Origin: Microbotryomycetes sp. JL201
Lineage: Eukaryota; Basidiomycota; Microbotryomycetes
Reading direction: 5' to 3'
NCBI GenBank assembly: GCA_033819885.1
Contig: JAQYUZ010000046.1
Span: 62,001-126,000, forward strand
DNA length: 64,000 nt
Each line of letters opens with the position of its first letter. Positions within the stretch are counted from its first letter, which is position 1. The notes under the pieces were generated by a model. It saw only the letters and a list, made by a program, of their open reading frames with translations, ran no database searches and was not told the origin of the DNA. Of the stretch, positions 10,302 to 22,105 are shown piece by piece. The translations under genes and the position numbers were made by a program.

Positions 10302-12381
10302 ATGTCGGGCCGTTCTCGCTCGTCGACTGTCGGATCCGTGACGAGTGCTCGACAAGTGTTGTTGCCGGAGCAGAGTCCGCTGCAGGCTGATGCGCGGGCG
10401 TTGGCTGGTGACGACCTGGCGACGGCGGCTCGAGCGCAGCACCAACTGAACCACTGGACCCGCGCGAGGGACGACGACGGGATCCTGTCGACGTCGCACG
10501 CATCGCAGTTGACGCTCAAGACGATCAGGCGGCCAGCCAGTGCGGGCAGCAGCGATGACGAGGACGAGGATGAGCCTGGCCAGCACTTGGCCCGCTCAAA
10601 CACCGAACACGCACACACACGCCAGCTCAAGCGCGGAGATCCTCACTTTATCCTGGATTTGACCCCTGCCGGTGCATCAAACGCCCCTGCAGGGCTCGCA
10701 CCAGCGACAGCAGCCAGTGGCAGAGACCGCAGCGCCACGTTCGGCGGAGTCGAACTGCCACAGTCGCCCGCACTGGACAATGCACGGCGCGAGTCTCTGC
10801 TGCAGCAACAGAAACAGAAACAACAACAGCACGCACCGCCATCACCAGGACGTAGACCATCGAGACCGTCACCTTTGATCCGCTCAAACTCGTCTTCGTC
10901 GTCACTGCATCTCGGTGGCGACAGGCATCCTCTCGTTCGCAAGTGGGTCAGGCTAGAAAAAGATCGACCGATGCTCGCTGCCGGCATCAAAGCAGGAGCG
11001 CTATTTCTCGCAAGCATCCTCGTCTTGTACATCTTGCTCCGTTCACTCTTGCCCCCGATCGACGACGAGCACAGAGACGCTGTCAAATTGCCAAAATCGT
11101 TTGACGATCTAAAACAGTTGAACGAAGTGCTGCAGGTGCGGAAAGCTGACATCAAAGCTATTCTGGCGCAGCTGACCCGGATCGGCTTGCAGATTTACAA
11201 AGAGCGGCATTACTACCGCGTGCTCGGCTCTTTCGTCACAGTCTACCTGTTTATTCAGGCGTTTTCAATCCCTGGTTCCATGTATTTGTCAATCCTTTGC
11301 GGCGCAATGTATGGAGTTCTGGTGGCCATGCCACTCGTTTGCTTTGTAGGTTTCCGCCGCCCAGACATGATATGCTATATGGCTCCACGCAGCTGACACG
11401 CACCTTTGGCCCACTAGTGCGTGGCGACGGGCGCCCTCTTGTGCTACTACATCTCTGCCGCGCTAGGCCCGGCAATACTGCACAATTCCGAGAAATGGCA
11501 GAAGCGCATTGACGCATGGACCGATCGAGTTCACGATCACAAGGAGAATTTGGTGTCCTATCTGATTGTTCTCAGGTCAGTCAGCGGATCACCGTGTCGC
11601 AGGGCCGGTGAGGCTTACGACACCGTTCAACATTAGAATTGCCCCACTTCCGCCACATTGGGGTGCGTGAGAGCAGCTATGTTTGACAGAGTCTTAGAGA
11701 TTGACTGATCTGATTGCACTCACAGTTGTCAACGTGGTGGCGCCCCATCTCGGCATATCGGTCTGGCACTTTTGGATCTCAACCTTCTTTGGCAAGCTGA
11801 ACACAGATGTCTGCAATTGAACACGGCTAACTTTGTCATCATCAGGTATCGCCGGCGTGTCATACATCCATACGACGATTGGCACGACTTTGGACCAAAT
11901 GACGTCCTCGAGCGATTTCCATCTGATCAGTTGGCAAAACGGCCTCGGTCTTGGTGGCATTATCGTTGCCGTTCTAATTCCGGTCATGCTGAGACGATTG
12001 TATCGCAAAGACCTGGAACAGGCGGCTCAAGATCCCGTCGACGAGGACGAGGGTACCGCTACGGCCAACGAGCCTTTGTTGCCGTCAAGCACGTCGGACA
12101 TTGCAATCCGTCCTCCACCAGGCAGCGATCGAGGTAGAAGGCCGAGCGCTAAAGCGGAGCGGCCGTTCACACTGCTTTCCGAGTCATCAGACGAGTCTGA
12201 CGAGGAGCAAGACCCGCATCCTTCGACTAGAGAGGTGGCGAGGCCACTCAGCCCAGCCATCGGTCGTGGCGGTAACGTCGACAAGGCGAGTCAACTTCTG
12301 GGGGTGCAGGTGCACAGCGCGACAACATTGTCGTCGATTTCTGACGATGACGATGAAGGCCACGCTCGACCTTGGCGGTGA
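10302..12381 (+). CDS. TMEM41/VTT-domain (DedA superfamily) membrane protein
   Basis: Five exons: 10302-11345, 11418-11575, 11637-11662, 11726-11791, 11846-12381; 1830 nt, 609 residues. A disordered, Ser- and Gln-rich cytosolic N-terminus of about 220 residues precedes the first helix (AGALFLASILVLYILLRSLL). The VTT core is clear: SIPGSMYLSILCGAMYG, then VATGALLCYYISAALGP, then the re-entrant signature IAPLPPHWVVNVVAPHLGI, then FGIAGVSYIHTTIGTTLDQM. TMEM41B/VMP1-type proteins of the ER act as lipid scramblases and support autophagosome and lipid-droplet formation; the same role here is an inference. The intron at 11792-11845 begins with GC (g|GCAAGC) and is the only choice that keeps FFGIAGVSY in frame. 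The acidic C-terminal tail of about 130 residues is not part of the family core. Confidence 0.8.
11792..11845 (+). other. GC-AG intron in the VTT gene
   Basis: The donor reads TTTG|GCAAGC and the acceptor CATCATCAG. No GT donor nearby gives the reading frame needed for the conserved FFGIAGVSYIH segment after the junction. GCAAGY is the usual form of minor GC donors spliced by the U2 machinery. Confidence 0.8.
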
Positions 12382-12594
12382 TGCGAGGTTTCCCTTTTTT
12401 TTTTCGTTTCCTTTTGCGCGCCCAGTTGTGCGCGACAGACACTGTTTTCTTCGTTTTTGTTTCCCTGGTGTACTTGTATACAAATTCGGCCATTTTACCG
12501 TTCTGTTCGTGGGCGGGCGCCGGTCACGAGGTGCGCGCGCTTTGACCTTTCTTTGAACGAGCGGGCCCCGGCCTGTCCGACAAGCGCCCGTGCG

Positions 12595-15500
12595 ATGCAG
12601 CAAACGACGGCCGGAAACAGCCAAGGAGTGAGTTCAATCGAGCTTCGCAGATGGCGGTATTGTGCACAGGTGCTCGCCGAGCCATGGCACCCGTGCGGTC
12701 ATCGTCTGCGCTGCTGAACTGACCCGCGAACGATACACGACAGACTCAAACGCCGTCAAATGGCACTCCAACTCGGATACCAGGAACACCGACGCAGGAG
12801 CACACGTTTGCGAGCCTGCAGGATGACAGAGCCGAGTTGCGACCGATGCTCGAGCACTTGTCGCTCCACACAGCCCTCGCCGCGACAGATTCGGGCGCAG
12901 CGACACCTCAGGCAAGGTCAAGGAGACCATCTGTTGCGTTTGACATGTCGGCCGAGGTCGCCGAGACGGCACACACGCCGTCAGTGCACGAGACGGGCGT
13001 ATTTACACCGAGACCAGACGACGACAGCGAGCAACGATCATTGATGCACTATGCAGAATACTTTGGACGCCAAGAGACGCAACACAATCCGGGCTCGTTC
13101 CCTCCAGAGATTGTTTCGCTCATCGTCCAGCACCTGTACTACTCGCTCGTGCCGCCACCCGAATTGTTTCCGGCGCCAGACCCATACTTGCAGTTGGTGC
13201 CAAACAAGGTGCCGTACCTTCCTCCAGAGTTTGCGCCTCCGATGCAAGATCAAGCGAGGGACGCGCTCAGAAAGCTCTGCCACGTCAACCACGTGTGGAA
13301 CTGGGAAGCGACCCGAGCCTTGTGGCGCAAACTAAGTTTCGGCATGCCAAAAGGATGGGAAAAAGTGTTGAGGGTCGTGGAAGAGTACAACCAAGGTTTC
13401 AGAATCATTCAAACCGGCAGACGGGACGGTTCGGCCGGCAGGGACGGCGCAGAGTCCGCGGGAAACAGCGGCTGGAGCATTCAGACGATCGCGGGAGTCA
13501 CATCTGAGGCAGCAACGATGACGGAAGATGTTCCGAGGGGCAGGACAATGGACGTGAGCGAAGACAACAAGTGGGACGCCATGATGGGTCATCGCAAGCC
13601 GGCAGAACCGATGATGTTGGACCAGCCAGGTGCGATCAAAACTCTTTGTCGAAGCACGATCGAGCGCTGACACACGCACAATTCGTTGCAGACCATTCTC
13701 TAAGGGCTCTCGAGGACACAGTCGTGCTTGACCCGCGCGATTCGCCGCTCCTGTACACGAAACAGATCTCGTTTTCTCGCTTTCGAACGGCGGGTATGAG
13801 TCGATCAGTCCGTCAAGGCTCGCACGAACGATTCGTCACCCCATACAGGTTGCTCACGCTCTTGCGCGGCACGAGACTCGGCAAAGGATCGCTGCAAAAG
13901 CCGAGCTTGAACGAGGACGAAGATGCGCTGAGCGTGTTTACAGATTCTGCCACCGAAGACGAAGACGAACTTGGTCCAAAGCCAAAGCAAAAGGGTAAAC
14001 TCGAAGCTGTCGGCTTTACAGAGTTTATGGACTCTGCCCTCACTCGAGTCGTCTTGGATGAGTTGCTCTTTCGCGGCGGTTACTTGGCAGAGTACGAAGA
14101 GCCAGACGAGCCGGCGTTCTTGGATTACGCATCAGAGGCGGACACTTTGCCTTCGCCTAGCCCATCGCCTTCGCAGGCCACGTCGCCGTTGCCACCGCTC
14201 GAGCCCTTCAGGTCAAGACATCTCCAGTCGTCGCATTCGAGGTCGCCTGCTGGTCACAGACGGTCATCCCTGTCTTCGAGCGTACCCGAAGAGGAGGAGG
14301 AAGACGCGCCCGAACGTGACGAGGGGGACGATGAAGAAGACGTGGACATGGACGTCGGAAATGATGTTCGAGGACGGTCCGCTCGGCTCGGCGTACCAGC
14401 AAGGCACGCACTGCAGAGGCGAAGCTCTGGATCGGCGTTCGCGCCTCCTTCGAACCTCGTGTCCCGCGACGAGAGCGAGGAACGAGGTCGAGGTCGAGAT
14501 GGTCACGCCTTGACCGGATCTGCGCGAACACGAGGTCGACTCAGTCGATCGTTGCTGCCACCTCCTTCGTCGTACCTGTCCCGATCATCCTCTGTGCCCG
14601 CTCCGTATCTCAGTCATCAGCTCACGCCGGCTTTGACACAGCGACGGATGTCGATCGACACGGAGCGCTCGAGCTCGGTACCACCATCTGTATCTGGCAA
14701 ACGCAAAAAAGTACCGGTCAAAGTAGTCCAGACGCTCGAAGGAAGCACCGGAGTCCGAGCGATTCGGGCTATGGACTTGTGCGGATGCGTCAGCCGGTCG
14801 TTTGTGTGCGTGTTTCGGTAGTCTTTCGGATGCAAGTTGCTGACGCTCGCGAGACAGGTCTGCGCTCCAGGAAGTCATTGAAGCGTACAAGCTCGGTCCG
14901 CCCGCGCTCAGTACGGCTTCGGCAATGACGGCAATTTCCGAGTTTGACGCCGAGTCTGACGATGACATGACTGAAGCCGGCAGCTCCATAGCAGAATCGC
15001 ACTCGGGTCGCAAGCTCAGGCGGACGTTCTTTCCGCACATGAGGCGTCTGGGCCTTGCGTCTACGCTGCTTCCGACGAACCTGATCCAGGCGTTCGTGCT
15101 CGCGTTTCCGTTTTTGACGCACCTCGACTTGGCTTCGACTCTCAGTTCACCAACTCTCTTGCGATACCTTGCAATGGCCGGTCAGGACGGCCCCGGAGGT
15201 CGCAAGATGCGCCTAAAATCTCTCAACTTGGCGCGGTGTCGCCTGATGACAGGCGAGGCCCTTGTTGGCTTGCTGTGCGGCGATTGTCCTCCATTCACTT
15301 CGCTGGCCGAAATGAACGAGGGCGAGTCGTGGGGCTCTGGTGAGATCGTGTCGGACATGACAGAGTTGTCTCTTTACGGGGACTCTGCGTATCCTTCGCC
15401 GTTGTCAACCCCCGAGCTGAAACTCATCATCTCCATCTCACCTGCGTTCACTGGTGGGCATCTGAGGTACCTCGATCTCGGCTCGACGCCGTTGACAGAC

Positions 15501-16166
15501 ACCCTATTGCTCGAACATTTTCCGCCACAACCTCACTTGATCGTACTCGGTCTGGCAAATTGCAGACAGATCACGATGCAAGGTGTCACGTCGTTTTTGA
15601 TCAACAAGGCCCCTGGCGTCGAAGTACTCGACCTCTCCAACGCCGCTCCCGGACCGCCAATGGCTATGGCCCCGTCATCGGCAGCGCGCAGAAGGACCAT
15701 GACTTCTGGTCCACCTACGTTGAGCATAATGGAACTACATAACGTATTGCTCAAGACGTGCGCGAGTGTCAATCATTCAAGCTCGAACCCGGAAGAAGCA
15801 GAGATCCTTCTGGCTCTGCGTGCCACGAACTTACGCGTGGTCGAGCTCGACGAAAAGACGTTGGAGATTCTACAAGGTGGAGCGGGAGATTGGAAGCCAA
15901 TCTGGGGCAAGGGTCGCCGTGGATGGTATGTTGATATTGCAACGTACTCGGCGCACTCGACTTCGCCTGGCGCCACGCTTCCACGAAAGCTGGTGCATCT
16001 TGCTCGCACGGAACCCCGTCGTATGGCACTACAAAAGCTTTACGAGCAGAACGGGACGGTCACGACTGAAGTGGGTTGGTGTTCGCGCAAGATGGAGATT
16101 GTAAGGGGCGACGGCATGCTCGGCAAAGAAGAGGGTCTGTACAGCTTTCACGCGTTCTCAGTATGA
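12595..16166 (+). CDS. large F-box-like / leucine-rich-repeat protein
   Basis: Four exons: 12595-12627, 12744-13629, 13692-14796, 14858-16166; 3333 nt, 1110 residues. Around residue 110-200 a F-box-like segment is visible (FPPEIVSLIVQHLYYS, then LRKLCHVNHVWNWEATRALWRKLSF). A long acidic and Ser-rich middle (EEEEEDAPERDEGDDEEDVDMDV) and a basic patch (GKRKKVPVKVV) follow. The last 400 residues contain LRR-like repeats (HLDLASTLSSPTLLRYLAMA, LKSLNLARCRLMTGEALVGL, LRYLDLGSTPLTDTLLLEH, LIVLGLANCRQITMQGVTSF, VEVLDLSNA). F-box/LRR proteins usually present substrates to SCF ubiquitin ligases; the target cannot be read here. The first exon is only 11 codons and its 116-nt intron is longer than most, so the start is the weakest part. 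Confidence 0.65.
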
Positions 16167-16741
16167 AGGAATACCTTGTGTACCAATATGTTGTTATACA
16201 TCTGAGGCTTGTCGATTCGGAAGTCAGTACAGGCACGTGACTTTGAAGGCACTCCGGCCCGGCGTGGTTACGTCACTAAAAGCAATCGATGACGCTAAGA
16301 ACGGAAATAGCCGTCTTGGCACGCGACGCTAGACATTTCATTAGAAATCTTGAAAATCCGCATAGTGTCATCGCTACTTTGTGCTGCGCTGCTTTCCAAC
16401 TCGGATCTCCGCATGCTGAATGCTCAGGGGCGTCACTGAAATCCTTTGCCTCCCATCTGCTCGTTCTTTTGAGCCTGTTGGACGATACATCAAAGGGCAG
16501 CCGGAGTGCGACACACTTGTGAGTTGACCGTGTACCCTACTACGTCTCTCTGTGCCAGAATGTGTCGATTCTCGAAGGACTCTGGAGAACTGCGAAGCGC
16601 GGGGTTTTTTAAGTTCTCCAAAAATGGGGGGACCCTCTGCGGCGAACCGCACTCACATGGGTAACTGACCCGCGTTTGTCCTCCTCTCCTCTCGCCCATC
16701 TCGCTTGTGTCCGCTCCATACAGATTCCTTAACACGACAAG
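16167..16741. other. intergenic region upstream of the sugar transporter
   Basis: This 575-bp stretch should hold the terminator of the LRR gene and the transporter promoter. Two short G-runs are present near 16602 (gcgcgggg) and 16624 (atgggggg). No coding frame stands out. Confidence 0.45.
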
Positions 16742-19385
16742 ATGAGCAACCACTCGTCGACTCCGCCTTCGACGGCTCACGACGAAAAGAAGAACGGCAG
16801 CATGGACCTGAAAAAGGGCATGGGCGTCACCCACAATGAGGAGATTGCTGACAGCCCGGCCAAGCTCGGTCTGGGTCAAGACAACGTCAATGCCAGGCTG
16901 GATGTGAGCTTTGTCTCCTGAGAGTCGCGAGCATCGGAGCCGGAACTGATTGCATCATGCGCAGAATCCTCTGGCTGGTATCTCGTACGAGCGACTGGCC
17001 GACATGGGTCGGGCTTATGCTCGAAACCATGGCATGGGCGAATTCGAGGACGAATTTGCAAGGGGAGCTTGCGTCGCCAAGGACCCGACCGCGTACCGCG
17101 AGATCCCGGGCCTTACTGAAGATGACTTGCGCGTGCTCGAGCGCGAAGTCACTCACAAGTGGGACCAGCCAAAGACAATGTGAGCGCTGATTGTCTGTCT
17201 GTGTGACCCATTCAGACGGAGGGCTGACGTGGTGCTGCAGGTACGCTCTCGTGGTCTTGTGCTCAGTCTCTGCAGCTGTGCAGGGTATGGACGAGTCTGT
17301 TACAAATGTCAGTGTAGCTCGTGATCAATGTGACCGAGACGTTCGAAAATTGACGTCGTATGGAAACTCAGGGCGCAAACTTGTTCTGGCCGCAAACTCT
17401 TGGCCTCGGCACAACCGGCCGGGACGAATGGTTGCTCGGTTTGACCAACGGTGCTCCTTACCTCTGCTGCGCGGTTCTCGGCTGCTGGCTCACATCTCCT
17501 CTGAACAACCACTTTGGCCGTCGTGGCGCCATTTTTATCTCCGCCATCGTCTCTTTCCTCACCTGCTTCTGGCAGGCCTTCACGAACCATTGGTGGCATT
17601 TGTTCATCGCACGCTTCATCCTCGGCATCGGAATCGGTCCCAAGTCTGCCACCACGCCCGTCTACGGCGCCGAGACTGCGCCTCCTTTGATTCGCGGCGC
17701 CCTCGTCATGCAATGGCAAGTATGGACCGCTTTCGGTATCATGCTCGGTACAGTGTCATCCCTTGCGTTCTACAAGGTGCCCGACCCCTCAAACATTCGC
17801 GGTCTTAACTGGCGAATTATGCTCGGTTCGGCCGGTGTCCCTGCCATTGCCCTGTTCACCATGGTCTATCTGTTGCCCGAATCACCTCGATGGCTTGTGG
17901 GCCGTGGTGTGAGTATAGTGTTGGCGTTAGAAGCATGTAAACTGACTGCATCTGCAGCGCCACTCGGACGCCTTCAAAAGCTTGTGCCGCCTGCGCCACA
18001 GCAAAATGCAAGCCGCCCGTGACCTTTTTATGATTCACTCATTGCTTGAAGAAGAGGCATCCATTCACACCGGCCGTCCTGCCATCGTCGAGCTGTTTGC
18101 AGTGCCTCGCAATCGTCGCGGAGCCCTCGCTGCTGGAATCGTCATGTTTATGCAGCAATTCTGCGGAATTAACGTCATCGCTTATTACAGTAGTACTGTG
18201 TATGTATCTGTAGCGATTTCTGGACCTTTCAGAGCTCTCTGGTACGATGTAGAGCTGATCCGGCCCGCCACAGGTTCCGCGAGGCCGGTTTCTCGGAAAT
18301 CTCCGCGCTTGGCGCCACGCTCGGCTTCGGTGCACTCAATTGGTTGATGGCAATTCCTGGCATCTTCACCATCGACAGGTTTGGACGTCGCGCCTTGCTT
18401 TTGACGACATTCCCCTTGATGGCGATTTTCTTGCTCATGGTCGGCATGGCATTCTTCATTCCTGAATCGTCAAAGGCGCGCATTGCAGTTGTTGCTCTGG
18501 GTATTTACTTGCACTGCATGGCCTACTCGCCTGGAGAAGGACCAGTTCCGTTCACTTGTGAGTTCAGTCCCTCGCTGGATCTGTTTGCGGTCCCATTCGC
18601 TATTCTGGCATCCAAAGGGCTTCCAATAACACTGATCAAAATCAAGCGAACTCAAGTCGACGGCAATCCGTGATCTGACGCGCTGACGCTGCTTCTCTCC
18701 CCATTCTCGAAGATTCTGCCGAGGCTTTCCCACTCTATGTGCGCGAGACGGGCATGTCCCTCGCTACAGCAATCACATGGTTCTTCAATGTGAGTTGTTT
18801 TTGCATTCGATTCTGCTGAATGGTGCTTACTATCGACGCAAACAGTTCATTCTTGCGCTCACGTTCCCTCGACTTTTGACTGCGTTCAAGCCTCAAGGCG
18901 CATTTGGATTCTACGCTGCCTGGTGTTGCGTTGGTGAGTGATCATGAGCGGTTCTTGCCCGCTAGTCGACCGGACGGACTGGAAAACGTCTCCATCGCCG
19001 CTACGGGACCCCTCAGTCGGCTCTGCGTCGCTATTGCACAATTGCTAACAAGCAACTTTCTCGCTATAACACAGGCTTCCTACTTATCCTGCTCTTCGTG
19101 CCCGAGGTAAGCGCGGTGTGATTGCGGTGGCGAACCAGAATTGACCAAACCCGTTTCTAGACCAAACAACTCACGCTCGAGGAACTCGACATGGTCTTTT
19201 CGGTTCCAACAAAGAAGCATGCTGCCTATCAGCTGCGCGAAATCCCTTACTTCATCAACCGCTATATCTTGCGACGCAAAGACACACCAAAGCAACCGCC
19301 GCTGTACCAATGGGCCGGCAAGCCCTCGCATGCTCTCGCCGAGACGATGAGCAGGAGCGGACAGGGTGCAGAATTCAAAGCCTGA
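16742..19385 (+). CDS. MFS sugar/polyol transporter (SP family)
   Basis: Ten exons: 16742-16903, 16965-17179, 17241-17307, 17372-17908, 17958-18199, 18274-18557, 18713-18789, 18846-18933, 19075-19106, 19161-19385; 1929 nt, 642 residues. A long hydrophilic N-terminus leads into twelve-helix MFS topology. Sugar-porter marks are present: NNHFGRRGAIFISA after helix 2, GIGIGPKSATTPVYGAE, the PESPRWLVGRG end of helix 6, the QQFCGINVIAYYSS motif of helix 7, DRFGRR, and PLYVRETG after YSAEAF. The last PESP-like motif is FVPETKQLTLEELD. Import of hexose, polyol or a related compound by proton symport is the family role; the exact substrate is not readable. Introns 18558-18712 (155 nt) and 18934-19074 (141 nt) are longer than the local norm. 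Confidence 0.9.
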
Positions 19386-19880
19386 GCGAACTTTTCAGAT
19401 GCGATATGCGACTCGAATGCTTTTTGCCCTAATCTTGTAGTTATGATTTATTCTGCAATCAGTACGCCCGATGATTTCTCCATATCAGGTGTTGAAGGAC
19501 AGAACCATTGCTGAGCTGTGTTCAGTCGGGCTGTATTAGAACCTTTACGGATACTTCGGTATGTTTGCGAGCTCAATGTCCCGCTATGTACGGATGCCGC
19601 AGGACCGGGTTTCCAAAAGATCGTTCTTTGATTCGCCGCTCGGTTTGAATGCAGTCAATCACTCGACGCGGAATCAATATCGTGGATAAGCCTCAGTCCT
19701 CATCAAGAGAAATCTCGGCCGCTTAACGCCTTTGTTCGTTTATCGCTCGTCATGCAACTCTTGTACTCTCAGTGTAAATCACTATCTAAGCACAACCATT
19801 TTCGTCACATGACTTGCTTTTGAGAAGGAGGTGAAACCGATGGACGAAAGACGATAAATGTGCGGAACTTCGGCCTCTTC
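19386..19880. other. 3' flank of the transporter, no gene
   Basis: About 500 bp without a convincing frame or motif on either strand. It is somewhat AT-richer than its neighbours and probably holds the transporter 3' UTR and that of the convergent hypothetical gene. Confidence 0.5.
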
Positions 19881-20309
19881 TCATTTGGCTCTGCGCCAAG
19901 ACTGCTTGACCTCCTGTATGTGACGGCTTAGCGGTATGTTGGCTCCTTGCTGAAGGAGAGCGTGGATGTTCTTGGCCACGTGTGACCTCCTGTTAAATCC
20001 GCAGTCGTCGTCGTCGCCTCCGTCGTCGGCTCCTGTCGTCTTTCCCTTTGTCTTTTTCCTCCTCGTCACACTCGCTCGACGCAGGCTTTGACTCATCAGC
20101 TTGTCAGGATTGCCACTGCCCAGTGTGCGCTGCTCCGACGTATTTATAGCACGAGAAAGCAGCGGATCGTCGAGTTGTCGCTTGACTAGAAAAGGTGTGC
20201 CGTGGCGCCTGAGCTTGACACAACGCACATAACTCACAATCAGCTTGTTTGTAACATACGAGCCCGTCTCTCGCCGTCTGTGTGCAGCATCCGCCTGCAC
20301 CGCCCACAT
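19881..20309 (-). CDS. hypothetical basic protein
   Basis: An ATG-started frame of 142 codons on the minus strand. The sequence has a conserved-looking core (RRHGTPFLVKRQLDDPLLSR), a basic patch (RRASVTRRKKTKGKTTG), an acidic run (DDGGDDDD) and a basic helical tail. I do not recognise a family. A possible 29-nt GT-AG segment near 20220 would be too short for a normal intron, so I read straight through. The N-terminal half lies opposite the sequence just before the inverted duplication. The true start could be further inside or in an upstream exon. Confidence 0.35.
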   Translation of the reverse strand: MWAVQADAAHRRRETGSYVTNKLIVSYVRCVKLRRHGTPFLVKRQLDDPLLSRAINTSEQRTLGSGNPDKLMSQSLRRASVTRRKKTKGKTTGADDGGDDDDCGFNRRSHVAKNIHALLQQGANIPLSRHIQEVKQSWRRAK

Positions 20310-20555
20310 GCCGTCCGCGAGGACCGAGCGCTCTCAAGGTACACCGCACAGCGCAACTGCAACCGAATGCGGGCCAAGCCAGAACGAAAAATTTCGCAAG
20401 TGAGTGTTCGGACAGCTTGGTGCGCTACGTATGCGAGGTGAGTACGCCGCGCAGACCTCGCCCGCTCGGGCATGGGATCCGAGCGCGCGCGGAACTTGTC
20501 TGACGAGCCCTGATTTGGTACATCAATGTCTCCGATGTCTCCTGAATGTTCTAGA

Positions 20556-21270
20556 TGAATGGGACAGCCTACATGCTCGAGGCCATCTCGGCAACCGAGA
20601 TCAAGGTGCTGGCACCTGTCGACCTGACCAAGCGCTGCGTGCGGCTGCATGTTGACATGCTGTCTTGGAAGTGGAGGTTGGAACCCTACAGACGTCGATC
20701 TGGTAGCAAGCAATCTGGTCGCTTGCGGAGCCAGCCCCGGCAGATTATTCTACACCGTCACAGTTCACCTTGAACGTGAAGCGGCAGCAAGCCTGCCAAG
20801 CACACTCGACGTGATGCTATTAAAATGATTCAAGCCGGCTGTGCCGGTATCATAATTTTGGATACGACTCGCGCCGGCGCGACGTATCAGATGATGTGGC
20901 GCCTGGCGCAGCTCATCGAGGCCGCACAGCCTGGCTTTAAGGCGGCGGGAGTCGAAATTGTTATCGTATCGAATGCTACGGAAGCCGTCAACTCGGGGTT
21001 CAACCATGTCTGGCTCGACCGAGAGCGCTGTGACAGTGTCAGATTGGTCAAGACCGGCGATAAGCAAACCTCGTTGTCAGTGGCGATGATGACGCTGTCA
21101 TGGTACTCGGTCGAGATTCGGACTATCTATTTGGGCTGGCACCCGAGACGATAGTGTCAGAGATGTCGAGCCAGTCGTCGACGGCCACGTCACTTGTGGG
21201 ATTCTCAAAGTCGGCGATGCGCTCGATGAGCTACTCCGCATCCTCGACTGCAGTATCCGTGTCAGCCCTC
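20556..21270 (+). pseudogene. decayed left arm copy of the unknown gene
   Basis: This arm encodes recognisable pieces of the same protein as the right arm (YMLEAISATEIKVLAP, VRLHVDMLSW, MIQAGCAGIIILDTTRAG, HVWLDRERCD, VLGRDSDYLFGLAPETIV). They lie in different reading frames: the frame changes after DMLSW and again after RLVKTGD, and a stop follows the first shift. Introns cannot easily explain this, because the homologous positions in the other arm are continuous coding sequence. I therefore call it a pseudogene of the gene at 21274-21999. Confidence 0.7.
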
Positions 21271-21273
21271 GGT

Positions 21274-21999
21274 CTAATTCACGGAGACTGTGTTGATCAT
21301 GCGATCGAGCTCTTTCAACGCGTCGCCAACTTTGTACAATTTCAAAGCGACGTGGCCGTCGACGACTGGTCCGACGTCTTTAATAACTATTGTATCGGGA
21401 GCCAGCCCGAACAAATAGTCCGAGTCTTGACCGAGTACCATGATGGCGTCATCATCGCCATCGACAACGAGCGTGTGCTCATCGCCGGTCTTGACCAATC
21501 GGACATCGTCACAACGCTCTCGGTCGAGCCAGACATGGTGAAACACCGAATTGTCGGCTTCCGTAGCATTTGCAACGACAATAATATCGACTCCCGCCGC
21601 CTTCAAGACGGGCTGGGAGGCCTCGATGAGCTGCGCCAGGCGCCACATCATCTGATACGTCGCGCCGGCGCGAGTCGTATCCAAAATTATGATACCGGCA
21701 CAGCCGGCTTGAATCATTTTAATAGCATCACGTCGAGTGTGCTTGGCAGGCTTGCTGCCATTTCCCGCCGCTTCGCCTTCAAGGTGAATTGTGACGGTTT
21801 TAAATAGTTTGCCGAGGCTGGCCATGCAAGCGAACAAGTTGTTTGCTGCCAGGTCGACGTCTGTGGGGTTCCAGCCCCCACCCTTCCAAGACAGCATGTC
21901 AACATGCAGCCGCACGCGGCGCTTGGTCAGGCCGATTGGTGCCAGCACCTTGATCTCCGTCGCCGAGATGGCCTCGAGCATGTAGACTGTCCCAGTCAT
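21274..21999 (-). CDS. unknown protein, intact right arm of the inverted duplication
   Basis: A continuous frame of 241 codons, read from an ATG that directly follows a good 3' splice site (ttctag), so at least one upstream exon is likely and the true N-terminus is not resolved. The product has alternating hydrophobic strands and helices (AGCAGIIILDTTRAGATYQM, GVDIIVVANATEADNS, DDAIMVLGQDSDYLFGLAP) that look like an alpha/beta fold. I do not recognise the family. A 235-codon plus-strand frame (21100-21807) lies antisense to it and has no independent support. The neighbour copy in the left arm is broken, which makes this the only candidate functional copy here. Confidence 0.5.
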   Translation of the reverse strand: MTGTVYMLEAISATEIKVLAPIGLTKRRVRLHVDMLSWKGGGWNPTDVDLAANNLFACMASLGKLFKTVTIHLEGEAAGNGSKPAKHTRRDAIKMIQAGCAGIIILDTTRAGATYQMMWRLAQLIEASQPVLKAAGVDIIVVANATEADNSVFHHVWLDRERCDDVRLVKTGDEHTLVVDGDDDAIMVLGQDSDYLFGLAPDTIVIKDVGPVVDGHVALKLYKVGDALKELDRMINTVSVN

Positions 22000-22105
22000 C
22001 TAGAACATTCAGGAGACATGGTTGTACAAGTGAGCATCATCAGGCAAGTTCGCTTGAGAGTGAGCGCTTTGGCCCAACGGACGAGGTCCGAGCGCCCCGT
22101 CGCGA

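Larger units (their letters stand above)
20450..22105. repeat. tail-to-tail inverted duplication (palindrome of about 1.65 kb)
   Basis: The plus strand from about 20450 to 21270 matches the minus strand from about 22105 down to 21275. Both arms carry the same splice-acceptor context (tgtctcctgaatgttctag) just before an ATG, the same coding body and the same end. Arms abut with almost no spacer near 21272. By eye the arms differ at roughly one base in six to ten and by several small indels, so the duplication is not recent. No terminal repeats or transposase were seen. Confidence 0.8.

Noticed and set aside
9601-10503. 300-codon minus-strand frame over the divergent promoter
   Set aside because: Runs into the start of the TMEM41-like gene, lacks a domain and is rich in Arg/Ser as expected for chance frames in GC-rich DNA.
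16598-16634. G-runs upstream of the sugar transporter as Mig1/CreA sites
   Set aside because: The bases do not match SYGGGG with the required AT-rich flank on the correct side, and single G-runs are common.
21100-21807. 235-codon plus-strand frame inside the inverted duplication
   Set aside because: It is mostly the reverse complement of the intact right-arm gene, joined to the tail of the decayed arm.
20450-22105. Inverted repeat as a transposon with terminal inverted repeats
   Set aside because: The repeat arms are the gene itself and fill the whole element; no transposase, target-site duplication or separate internal region was seen.
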